From Fistulifera solaris (Eukaryota; Bacillariophyta; Bacillariophyceae; Naviculales; Stauroneidaceae), in the NCBI GenBank assembly GCA_030295235.1, contig AP026127.1, positions 188,501 to 252,500 of the forward strand: a stretch of DNA of 64,000 bases, written 5' to 3'. The position numbers and the translations under genes were made by a program. Positions 1 to 9,448 of this stretch are shown here, in pieces. A model generated the notes under the pieces. That model ran no database searches, was not told the origin of the DNA, and saw only the letters and a program-made list of their open reading frames with translations. The number at the start of each line of letters is the position of its first letter. Position 1 is the first letter of the stretch.

Positions 1-1
1 T

Positions 2-188
2 CGCAAAGATGCTACCAAGGCTACAAAGCATTCTATACAGCGACGCAAAATTTTATACGGAGTAATCCACTCTCGTCTCGTAGCAGTTCCCCCCGCAACA
101 AGGAAAGTCAAAAACATCACCCGATGAACCTATATCGCGTCTGATTGAAAGCTTAGATAAGCGTATCGAAGAACTTGTATTGTCTTAG
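2..188 (+). CDS. C-terminal end of an unrecognised protein (partial)
   Basis: The window opens inside a reading frame (frame starting at base 2: RKDATKATKHS...) that ends at a TAG at 186-188 after a well-formed acidic/leucine C-terminus (SRLIESLDKRIEELVLS). The two halves lie in different frames. They join in frame if the six-C run at 89-94 has one C too many, giving VAVPPQQGKSKTSPDEP. I do not recognise the family. The stop lies only 41 bases before the ATG of SHQ1, so the two genes are tightly packed. Confidence is limited because only about 60 residues are visible. Confidence 0.5.
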
Positions 189-229
189 TCATTCAGTATC
201 CTTCTTCATTCAGCAGCGCGACAACTAAA

Positions 230-1724
230 ATGCCGATTACACCACGCTTTCATCTTTCGCAAGACGAAACTGACATCATTCTACGGATTTCGGTGCCTCA
301 TTTTCGTGTCTCGAGTGAAACCATTCAAGTCGTCATTACCGATGATTCAATCTTGCATTTTTCCAGTTCACCGTATTTGCTGGTGTTGAATTTTTCACCG
401 CATCGGTTTGCGGAACAAGCGGACGAAGCTTGCGCCCAATACGAAATCGCGACCAAAGAGCTCGTACTGCGACTCCGGAAAGCGCAAGAACACGAAATGA
501 TTTGGGACAATCTTCATTTGTTGGGGCAGTTAGTATCACCGAAATCGGCAGTAGGAGCCGAAGCGCCGTGGTTGCAAAAAAGTCGTAGCGAGTACAGAGG
601 TGGAGGATATTCCGACGGAAGATACGACGAGTGCATTGGATGGTTATGGCTTTATGAATATGTTTCAGAATATTTACGAAACTCTCGCCAGAGAAGAAGC
701 TTCGTGGTTAGAAGTTCCTTGGAATTCATCAGAGTCTCGAGAAGAGCGTCGGAGGAAACGAATAGTCTCGGAAAACGAATGCTTTGATCAAGAACGCTAC
801 CTACAAGACTTGGATGTGTCGGATGACTATATCTATCAAAACGCAGTATCTTTCATACCATTTTGGACTGAGACGATTGAACAGCAGCTTGATTCATTAT
901 CGCTTCAGTCGTCAGCACAGGGTTTCTCCGATCAAGAACAGCAGGACCTTCTGTCGATACCCTATCCCATCCTGCCGCAAACAACAAAGTTTTCGTCTCG
1001 ATCGCTCCTGATGAATCTCCTCGATATTCTATTTGCCTATGTCTATGATCATTTGACCACAGATGGCGAGCCGACCGTCGAGTCCGCGTGGACTGTTACA
1101 AAGCTCAGTGCTTCGTTGTCCTGTCTCGAGGACTGGAGTCATGACACTGTAGAAACAGTTATGATTTCTTCGTGCCGAAGGACTCTCTTGTACCCATACT
1201 TAAGGAACATGGATCTGGCTTGCTTGTGTTGGCAACATGTTTCCAACATCATACCCAGCGTCGATCACATTGTGCGTGCTCTACTCCAATTACGCAACAT
1301 TCTGCTGAAAACAGATCAGTATCACTACTTGTCGAATCAAATCTGGATTGATCCCTACTTGGCATGGATACAACGAGAAAACGATGCCTTGGTGAAAGAT
1401 CTGAGGTATCTGTATTGTACTGTTCAAGAAGTACTGAAAAAATGGAAAGAGGATCCATCTAGTCTCAAAGAAGCATTACAGCTGGGCGTCCTGGAATTGG
1501 AGCAGTCTTTGAATACTTTAGGAGAAAGTGAAGAAGAAGACGACGACGACGATTCTGCTGATTTCGATAGTGGTTCGTCCGGAGAAGATGATGATGACTG
1601 TGGCGGAGAAAGTGAAGTACTTAGTGTGGGAGAGGCAGTTGTTCAGCGTCGGCACGTCTCCGATGCCTTGTTAGATTCGAAAATCAATGAGTCAAAGCTA
1701 TTCATAGTCAAAAATCTACTTTAG
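230..1724 (+). CDS. SHQ1: SHQ1, box H/ACA snoRNP assembly factor
   Basis: SHQ1 is the nuclear chaperone that holds the pseudouridine synthase dyskerin/Cbf5 before it enters H/ACA snoRNPs. The N-terminus (MPITPRFHLSQDETDIIL, then HFSSSPYLLVLNF) matches the CS/HSP20-like domain of SHQ1, which begins M-I-T-P-R-F in yeast. After about residue 120 the Shq1-specific helical domain follows: DGYGFMNMF, ENECFDQERYLQD, and the long helices up to about residue 430. The tail is very acidic (runs of E and D), as is common in this family. The domain halves are in two frames. They join at the six-A run at 576-581 if one A is removed, so I treat this as one gene of about 498 aa and the break as a likely base error. 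No intron signals fit the junction. Confidence 0.9.
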
Positions 1725-1781
1725 TGAACAATTTCACGGGTTTCGCTGCAAAATAGAATAAGATGGCTCACTTTGGCTCGC

Positions 1782-2939
1782 CTAAGCCGCCGCTGACGTT
1801 GAGTCGTTACTGGTATGATGACGCGGTAGCGAACAGATGATCTCCCCTAATACAGCACTGACAGTGCTTCCGACAGCGCAAGCTAGACTCATCTTTTCAG
1901 CGACAATCAGCGACGAGTGACTCAAATGTGCCCACAGTGCATAGACGATCCAAATATGAAGGACCATGTCAACAAAATCGGTAACAGCCGCCACGCCGAA
2001 GAAAACCTTCGTTTTCTTCTTGTCTTCCTGGCTCATTCGTTTCAAATCTTGCTGGAATAAGTACCACCCAAAGAGCGCTCCTAAAGCAGGCAAGGCGAGC
2101 GATAGCGATCGACCCAACTTTGGTAACAAGCGCTCCACAAAGCGCTCTTCGATTCGTAGTAGACTTCTTTCACCGCTTCGTTCTAGCACATGCTCCGCCA
2201 CGCGCTCTCCATTTCTCTCTACTATCCGTTTCGTCCCGCTTTTAGCAAATCTTTCTATTTTCGTTGCGGCAAATTGTCGTGCTCTTTTCGGAAATAGTTT
2301 TTCCCAACCCCTCTCTGCAACGCGTTCGGCATTTCCTTCCAAAACCCGCTCAATACCCCGTTCGGCAATTCGTTCCGCATTACTCTCTAAAGCTCTTTCG
2401 ATACCACGTTCGGCAATACGTTCAGTCCCGCGTTCCGTGATCCGTTCCACTCCTCGCTCAATGAGCCTTTCGGTGCCTCGCTCAACGGATCGTTCGATAC
2501 CTCTGTGCACAATTCCTTCCGCTCCTCTCTCCGCCACTCGTTCGGCTCCCTGTTCGGCAAACCGATTTCCGCTTCTCTCCAACAACCGCTCTCCGCCGTG
2601 AAATCGTTCCAACAGTGCCGAAATCTGCTCGATACCTCGCTTCCACCATTGTGATTTGCTGACTAGATTTTCTGTGACATGCTGCGCAATCCCCATGGTG
2701 GCCTTTTCTTGTGCTCGATGTTTGACTTGATGCAATGCGGGATGAAGGTGATGATGAGCGTTCGTTTGGTTGCTGTTTGTGAGTGTTGATGATGATTTGT
2801 CATCGTTGCCCGCTCCTTCTTTCAAAGAGATTTCTGGAGTGTAGGGAAAATACGGAGAAATGAAGCATTGGGGACGACCAGCTGCCGACGCCATGCAACA
2901 CAAAGCGAGGTATCGGATTATTGTCGCGGAAAGCCTCAT
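1782..2939 (-). CDS. Signal-peptide membrane protein with tandem ER-rich octapeptide repeats
   Basis: Unrecognised protein of 385 aa counted from the ATG at 2939, which directly precedes a signal-like stretch (MRLSATIIRYLALCCMASAAG). An upstream ATG at 2987 would add 16 hydrophilic residues and spoil the signal. Residues 40-75 are polar with a His cluster. Residues 117-270 are a tandem array with an 8-residue period of the form E-R-(G/S/N)-x-E-R-x-(A/V/I/L): IERSVERG, TERLIERG, VERITERG, TERIAERG, AERIAERG and so on. The repeat is very rich in charged pairs. Residues 277-297, 312-340 and 343-369 are hydrophobic and could form two or three membrane spans, followed by a short hydrophilic tail. 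I know of no assigned function. The repeat could form a long charged helix outside or inside the membrane. Confidence 0.7.
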   Translation of the reverse strand: MRLSATIIRYLALCCMASAAGRPQCFISPYFPYTPEISLKEGAGNDDKSSSTLTNSNQTNAHHHLHPALHQVKHRAQEKATMGIAQHVTENLVSKSQWWKRGIEQISALLERFHGGERLLERSGNRFAEQGAERVAERGAEGIVHRGIERSVERGTERLIERGVERITERGTERIAERGIERALESNAERIAERGIERVLEGNAERVAERGWEKLFPKRARQFAATKIERFAKSGTKRIVERNGERVAEHVLERSGERSLLRIEERFVERLLPKLGRSLSLALPALGALFGWYLFQQDLKRMSQEDKKKTKVFFGVAAVTDFVDMVLHIWIVYALWAHLSHSSLIVAEKMSLACAVGSTVSAVLGEIICSLPRHHTSNDSTSAAA

Positions 2940-2987
2940 ATACAACATTCCACAATGACATCTACGGGTGTCACCTTGCAACTGCAA

Positions 2988-3933
2988 AAGTATCTATCAC
3001 ATCGGGAAGCGGCGAATGCTTTTTTCTTTTTTTTTTACTCACATAAACCTTCACACTCCACGAAATCCACGTTCCAGATGCCTCTATCTTTTTCCTACAT
3101 TTCAGACTATTGTAATGAAAATATTAAACGCTAAAATGTACATGATGCGACTGCACGACGTTTTTTAGATCGGCAACGAACTTTCAAAAAACCGATTCAT
3201 TCGTTTTTGGCGTTTGAGGGAAGCATAGACAAACTTTTTGCCTCTACAAGTACATCGTGCCCTTGAAACAAATTTCTTTTACAGCGTGTTATGCTTGTTG
3301 CTTGTATATCGGTCTTTTACTGACTGTTAGCCTAGGATGTAGAGGCGTAAATGATTTCTATTTCAGGGAAGGTCGTTAAAATTCTGCCTCCTGTACACGA
3401 TTCTACGTAGCGTCTACGAAGAGGCAGAATTTTAACGCCGTTTTTCAACGATCATCTACCTGCATTGTTTTATTATTATCTCCGTAATGCCTACCCTAGT
3501 CACTTGTTGGTGAGTCACGGGTATTTTAGTTTTTGTGAGTACCGTACCAGCGTCCAGCGTACAAGTACCAGGTAAGCTTACCAGTATCGCGCGCTCGAAC
3601 ACGCTGTCACCTGTCACGCTGTGTCACTCCGGGTACGTCAACCTTCTCTGACGTTTGATACTTAACGCAAGAGAACGATCGGAACCGTTCGTTGAGGTTT
3701 ATCTACTTTTTATCCTATAGTATCTTTGAAAATGACTCAAATGCTGCACGTAGCAATCTTGCGTAGCAGCCCGGACACGTAAGATACCCATCATCCGCTT
3801 CCATACGTCACTCGAAATCCACGTGCATCGCGACGACGATCGACGATCGACCCACAAAAGAAGTCTTTTTCTCATCTTCACAATTCCAAAGACCGCTTTT
3901 GTTAGCATCCAATTGCATATAATAAGATTTAAG
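2988..3933. other. Intergenic region between the repeat protein and the FCP gene
   Basis: No convincing gene. It holds a T-rich stretch near 3020, a perfect inverted repeat at 3374-3437 (listed separately), and many short words of the GTACC/TACGT type common in diatom spacers (for example 3540-3580). The FCP promoter must lie in the last few hundred bases. I could not single out a TATA box with confidence. Confidence 0.5.
3374..3437. repeat. Perfect 17-bp inverted repeat with 30-nt loop
   Basis: CGTTAAAATTCTGCCTC at 3374-3390 is the exact reverse complement of 3421-3437, separated by 30 nt. Transcribed from either strand it would form a stable hairpin. It lies in the spacer between the 3'-to-5' repeat protein and the FCP gene. 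It could be a tiny foldback or MITE remnant, a structured RNA or a chance hairpin. No target-site duplication is evident. Confidence 0.75.
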
Positions 3934-4656
3934 ATGAAGTTCGCTGCCTCCATCCTCGCTCTTGCTGGATCCGCGTCCGCCTTTGCCCCTCAGAAGCTCG
4001 GCAAGACGTCGACGGCTCTCAACTCCGGCCTCAACGGCTGGGTTCCGGACTCGTCCAAGATGGCGTACGGTCTTCCGGGTGCCGTTGCCCCTTTCGAGGA
4101 TGGTTTCGACCCCCTTGGATTGTCGACTGACAAGGACTTGGAAACGATCAAGTACTGGCGTGAGGCTGAGCTTCAGCACGGCCGAACGGCCATGTTGGCC
4201 GTGATTGGCTTCTTGGTCACCGAGGAGCCCATCGAGATTCACCCGCTCTTTGAGGCCAACGAGAAGGACATTGGACCCGCCATTCGTCACTTGGATGAAG
4301 TCCGTGCCGTTTCTCCGTTCTTCTTTGAGATCTTTGCCGTCTTAATTGGTGCCCTCGAGTTGAACCGTGCTTTGACCGGATGGAACTCTCCGTCCGCCAA
4401 GACGGTCGCCGGGTCGGGCACACTCAAGGAAGACTACTTCCCCGGTGACATTGACTTTGATCCTTTGGGACTCAAGCCCAAGAATGCGGAAGAGTTCCTG
4501 GCACTCAACACCAAGGAACTCCAGAACGGTCGCTTGGCCATGCTTGCTGTTGCTGGCTTTGTCGCTCAAGAGCTAACGAACGGAAAGGAGATCTTTGTCA
4601 ACTTGGGTCTAGCACAGGATCGCTTCGATCCTTCTGTCTTGCCCATCCAGTTCTAA
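3934..4656 (+). CDS. Fucoxanthin chlorophyll a/c-binding protein
   Basis: Light-harvesting antenna protein of the plastid thylakoid, 240 aa, intronless. The chosen ATG starts a diatom bipartite presequence: signal peptide MKFAASILALAGSASAFAP with the ASA-FAP cleavage site whose Phe is needed for import through the four plastid membranes. An in-frame upstream extension lacks this. The mature protein has the Lhc layout. FDPLGL at about 58-63 and 176-180 precedes helices 1 and 3. Helix 1 carries EAELQHGRTAMLA (77-89) and helix 3 KELQNGRLAMLA (194-205), each with the Glu and His/Asn-Gly-Arg ion pair that ligates chlorophyll. Helix 2 (about 128-146) includes a conserved Glu. The subgroup (Lhcf, Lhcr or other) cannot be settled by eye. 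Confidence 0.95.
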   Translation: MKFAASILALAGSASAFAPQKLGKTSTALNSGLNGWVPDSSKMAYGLPGAVAPFEDGFDPLGLSTDKDLETIKYWREAELQHGRTAMLAVIGFLVTEEPIEIHPLFEANEKDIGPAIRHLDEVRAVSPFFFEIFAVLIGALELNRALTGWNSPSAKTVAGSGTLKEDYFPGDIDFDPLGLKPKNAEEFLALNTKELQNGRLAMLAVAGFVAQELTNGKEIFVNLGLAQDRFDPSVLPIQF

Positions 4657-4868
4657 ACACCTTACCGGTACTTGTAATTTACAGAAGCCCTAATTTACGC
4701 TAATACGCTTGTTACAATGATTATACATCTCGGGTTCGTACAATGGCCATCTACGTGTCGTAATTTCACATAAGGCTTGCACGTTGATGATGAACCTATA
4801 TCATATTTGCATCAGCTTCGACGGTTGTAAACGTTGGTCGAGTTGTGGCATTACAGGCGTCGTCTTCT

Positions 4869-6406
4869 CTAGTAAGTTGTCGAACACGATGCTCTTTGAC
4901 AACATCTTTTCAATGAATTGTCTCCTTGGACACCGGTCGGTGCAGTTTTGATGAAGGTTCTTCTGCAGTCGTCAAGTGTGCATTCTCCAGTGTCGAAGAG
5001 AAGAGAACCCCGAGAAAGAGGAGAACGGCTGATACTCTCTCCGCTATCGTCTTCCAAACCACTATCGTAATCCTCCTCCAAAATCAATGAAGGCAATAGG
5101 ACTTGAAGATTCTTTTCATTTTCTTGGCATAAAGACTTGATGGGAGGAGTCATGTACTTCATGAGATATTCTTTCTCGCATCCAAGTCCCAGTGTTTCGC
5201 ATTCAATCGAAAGAAGGCGAGGATGTTGGGCCGCTGCCTTGAGCAGGTGTTGCCAGCGTTCCCCAAGTAAATGATATTCACCAAGTACCAGTTTCACCAA
5301 CCTTCTGTTTCTTTCCAAAACCCGAATTAACGCCAGCGACAACCATTCACTATCGTCTTCATCGATCGCACCGACAATTTCCAGCTGTTGAAGATCGCTT
5401 CTGCCCACAGTTTCGAGCAACAACTCGTAATGCCTTCGTTCGTCACAGGAGTCGCATCCAATCCCACTCAACACCAAGGTGTGCTTAACGCGTCCACTTG
5501 CAACAGCCTTGATCAAATGCTTCAACGGTCGGAGATCTTCAAAGAAGCAGCATTCCAGTGAGAGCTTTTCGACGTTCGGAATACTGGACATCGCGAACCT
5601 TCCATCGAAAACAATGTTGCGAAGACATAGTGTCCGAACACGACCGACAGAGCCCTCGTCGAGTAGACGACACAGCTCATGCCATGAATCTTCGTGAAAG
5701 GGTATACTTTGGTCAAATGAGAGCATTTGATAGGGAGTGAACCTACAACTCGAGCCAACACAAAGGACCCTCCCCCATCGACAAAACGGCATTGCGTGAA
5801 GGAAAGTCGAGTGGAAATATCAGTCGTTGAAAGTGTCCATGCTTGCTGCTTCGTCAACTCATAGTTTTCAAGTTTGTACTCTCTTTGAGGGTTCGTTTGT
5901 AGAATCGATTGTATTTGATGACAAGAGAATGGCAGGTGCATCCTGTAATCAACCTTCTCAGACGATAGCTTCACCATATCGAAGATGTCATCCTGAAGAT
6001 TCAGAACTATGGTGGCAGCATTCGTAGCACTTTCTTCATCTTTGCCGTGCACAAATATCACGAAAGCATGTAAATATTGATTTTCAAAAGCCAGCACAAG
6101 CATAGGATGGTAACCGAAACGGTTGATTATTCGCTTGGAAGCAACGAAAGCCGACCCCTTCATCACCCACAATGGGGATTCGTCGTCGCGCAGACGTAAG
6201 AGGAAGTCACCCAACGTTTCGTTTGCTTCGTCCAGAAATTGGTCCTTCATCATCGTTTGCATGTAGCTAGTTAGCGCACATGCGATTGTCGATGAACGAT
6301 CTTTTTGGAAACGATGTGGGGCGAGGGGTACCAGGTAAGAAAAAAAAAAGTGAATGATGTGCGTATTGTTCGCGCCAAACGTCAAGAAGTTAGCCGGAGT
6401 GTCCAC
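4869..6406 (-). CDS. Distant member of the 34-47 kb paralogous family (two frames)
   Basis: Minus-strand gene read in two overlapping frames, 6406-5522 and 5792-4869. The first part carries the family layout seen at 34-47 kb: a segment like GKDEESATNAATIVLNLQDD, then LTKQQAWTLST, then LSFTQCRFVDGGGSFV, matching the C-x-F-x-D-x-G-x-x-F-V core. The second part continues with leucine-rich segments (RTLCLRNIVFDGR, VEKLSLECCFFEDL, LQQLEIVGAIDEDDSEW, RLVKLVLGEYHLLGERW) and an acidic, Ser-rich tail. The frame changes near 5740-5780, just after the GGG-rich stretch coding for DGGG, by one missing base or equivalent. True start uncertain: 6406, or a later ATG such as the MQTMMKDQF one. Function unknown. 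It could be a decaying gene or an intact one with a base error. Confidence 0.6.
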
Positions 6407-6792
6407 ATCACAGTAGACTACTTAAGCAGCCTATGTAGTGAGTCCCAGTGTATCCTCCGTAGCAACTCTCCAACCCATAGTCGTTATTCGTTGAGACAAC
6501 CAGGAAATATCTTTCGGAAATTTGGAGGGGCGAAACAAACACTCTTTCATTTTTTCTCTAGAGTTCTCCTCCGAAAGCACCTTTGAACTCATTCATGTCC
6601 AACATCACTCTAGATTAACGATCGCATTGACGTTGATCATTTTGCTAGAGGGAAAATAATCCTCGTCATCCTCCTACCTTCACTCTGACGACGATATCAA
6701 TGGCTTTCACAAAGTAATTTTTTCTCGCCGCTCGGATTGTCCCTTTTGAGTTGTTACGTGGTATTTACAAATAATAAGCTGACACAATAACC
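6407..6792. other. Intergenic, nothing recognised
   Basis: A 386-nt spacer between two divergently transcribed genes, so it must hold both promoters. It contains T- and A-rich patches but no repeat or clear motif I can name. Confidence 0.4.
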
Positions 6793-8647
6793 ATGAAATT
6801 GTTGACAACGAAGGAAGAGAAGGATTACAGGCTCAGGAGCGAAAAGGAGGAAATTCTCTGGCTCTGGTTTTTCTGGGTTTTCCCGGTCTTTTCATTTGCA
6901 CTTTTCGCACGTTACACCGTAACATTTTCGATCGATCCTATTCCAATCTATCCAGGACCTGCTGCGTTCCCTAAAAAGCGTCCTCAGGGATGGAAACGGA
7001 CCTCCATTCTGCCTCCTGAAGAACAGCAACATGAATCAAAACATGCAAGTTCTACTGGGAAAGTATTCTCGTCAAAGAATACAGTCGAGCTTGTTCAACA
7101 AATTGAACGCTTGAAGCAAGACTACGAAATGAACCCTAACAGTCTACCGAGTGCCATCGAATACCTGCAAGTAATGCAATTGTACGTGCAGCAATTCTCT
7201 CCGTCGGCCTACACCGAGCCGTTGATGGATCTCTACGAAAGTATTCAACAAAAGATAAAGCAAGCCATATCTACTGATGCATCTGCTCTCACGCATATAC
7301 AGCTGCTGTGCCAGCTCTATACGGAACAAGGCATTTGGCTATTTCGATACTTGCGTCGAGTCGATGAAGCTATGACTCAATGGAACGAATGTATAAAAAT
7401 CAACCCGACTTGTGTACAAGCCTGGCGAGCAAGGGGGGATGCATGGCGGACTTTGGGAGACGAATTCACCGAAAACGCCGTCTTCAATTACATGCAAGCA
7501 TTGCAGCTTGACCAACCAAAGCTGCCTTCGACAACGCCGTTCATATTGCTTCAGCTTGTGCAATTATTGACGAAAAATGCACCAGAATGGAAATTTGTTG
7601 TCGCTACAGCCGAGAACAATATTCTTACGCTCTCCAACCAATCATTTCCTACAGATTCGCCTCTGGCTAAATACCAGTATGCTACTACAATCCACCGTTT
7701 GAATCTCGTGTTGATGTGGTATCATCTTGTACACGGCAATATTCCCCAAGCAAGGGAGCACCTACAAACTGGTTGTCGGACGAAAGTGGCTGCTTTGCCG
7801 CCTTGGCAAAATGGAGCGGAACTACAAAAGGTACAAAATACTTGTTCTATTTTTAGAAAAGGATTTTGGTCCCAAAAATGGGAAGTTCGACGAATTCACC
7901 TATCTTCATCATGGGTTTTATAGAAAGTGGAGCCACGCTCGTGGAAAGGCACTTGGTAGCATCGCACTCAGACATAATTGACACATCCTATTCAGTATGG
8001 AATCAACGTCTGACAGAAATTCGAGATCTAATAGCATCGGTTTCTCATGCTGATCTACCTTCGGTCGTCCATTCCCTGGCAGAAAGTATCGAGCAGCAAA
8101 TGCTGGGCGGATATTCCGCACGATTTGCCGTTGACTCTTTTGGATGAACTATTACTCCATCGGTTTGTTGCATACCATTTATCCGAATGCACTTATTGTT
8201 CATGTTGTGAGGGATCCCTTGGAGAATCTCGTGGCTGCTTCCATGCATGATTCCTCTACGTTCTCGGACTTTGGATTACATGACTACACGTGCAACTGGA
8301 ATGTTCTAGTAGAACTTTATCGAGCCTATCGTCAAATGATGCGACACTGGGACGACGTACTCCCCGGTCGTGTTATTCACATTCGATACGAAGATTGGAT
8401 ACAAGATCCCAATGGAATGACAGAAATACTACTCAAGCGGATCGGTTTATCATCGAACGGAGTGCCTTTAAAAATTCCTCGTTCTGAAACCGCCGTGCGA
8501 AGTTTTCAGCCTTATGCGGAAGGATTCGGCGATTTATCCGGACTATTGTCTGATCTTGGCGGCTACCAGGTACCGTTCACTTTGAAAAGTCAATATCAAG
8601 AGACGGGCTCGAGTTTTCGTCAAGGGAGGGGACAAGACGAGCTATAG
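6793..8647 (+). CDS. Membrane-anchored TPR-sulfotransferase
   Basis: Type II membrane protein of about 618 aa. A short basic N-terminus precedes one hydrophobic span (WLWFFWVFPVFSFALFARYTV, about residues 23-43), which suits a Golgi enzyme. A TPR-like helical region follows, with a clear unit near residues 190-230 (GIWLFRYLRRVDEAMTQW ... NPTCVQAWRARGDAWRTLGD). The C-terminal third is a PAPS-dependent sulfotransferase domain: the 5'-phosphosulfate loop region SPIFIMGFIESGATLVER and the 3'-phosphate motif NALIVHVVRDPLENLVA, then HIRYEDW. The domain is in three frames. They join to FRKDFGPKMGSS if the A runs at 7857-7860 and 7874-7878 each lose one A, and to AVDSFGMNYYSIG if one A is added near 8143. 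The P-loop has ESGAT where most relatives have RSGTT, so activity is not certain. TPR plus sulfotransferase resembles protein-tyrosine sulfotransferase-like enzymes. Confidence 0.8.
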
Positions 8648-9448
8648 CATGCTCTTCAATGACTTGAATAATAGTCGCATTTTTGTATTATTTATCAAAT
8701 TCTCGATCCCGATCCTTGAAAATAGTTTGAGTCGAGGTTACATTAGGCAGAACTATCTCCATACAGCCCGACAGCTTTTCTGTCATGATTTAACACTTCT
8801 TTTGAACCAGACTGCCATCGAACTGCAAGATTAAAAGTTCTTTGTCTTTCCGTCAACTGCAACAACCTAAATCTGATTTACAATGCGTTCTTTCGCTATG
8901 AAGCAGAAGTTTCGGAAAGATTATCGTAAAATTAGGCCCATACTGCGTGTTTACGCTTCCTGTCGTCATGCTGCGCAAATAACAAATACCGATATCGCTC
9001 GCCCTAATAATGGATGCAACTCTCAGTTGAGATCCATTTTCGTCAATTACAACTTGCTTCTCAATCATTAAAAAGAAACGAGAACATGATGTGTGACCCG
9101 AGTCAGAACGTTTGCATTTGATTCATTCGATTATTGTTTTGATGAATAAGACTGAATTCGTAATGGACGCAGCCGCCGGACGCTGGAAGCGTTGAATGTT
9201 TTCTACTGTTTCATGTATCATTGTCGCTTCAATGTCACATACTGTTGCATGGCTCTTGACGGAAGGTTCGCGCGAGACCGCGAGTATCGCTAAAGAATAC
9301 TTTGCATAGTCTACTATACCTGGTATCTCCTCATGTTGATCCTCCATTGTTCGGAACGCTAAGTTCGATCGCTCTCGAGTTCCGCCTTGTACACAGGTTA
9401 TTACTTGGTCCTGTCTAAGGCTTAGGCCTCATCAGCGTCAACGTCTGA
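8648..9448. other. Convergent intergenic region, no convincing gene
   Basis: 800 nt between two convergent genes. Open stretches of 60-75 codons exist on both strands (for example 9347-9123 on the minus strand) but none resembles a known protein, so I do not call them. Confidence 0.4.

Noticed and set aside
1966-2601. 211-codon Ser/Arg-rich open frame opposite the ER-repeat gene
   Set aside because: It is the reverse strand of a 24-bp tandem repeat, which keeps several frames open. The minus strand has the signal peptide and membrane spans.
7831-7856. A 26-nt GT...AG segment in the sulfotransferase gene that would fix the frame as a mini-intron
   Set aside because: Far shorter than the 64-93 nt introns seen elsewhere here. 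Removing one A from each of two nearby A runs gives the more family-like FRKDFGPKMGSS.
9123-9347. 74-codon minus-strand open frame
   Set aside because: No domain, no partner exon and no compositional bias beyond chance.
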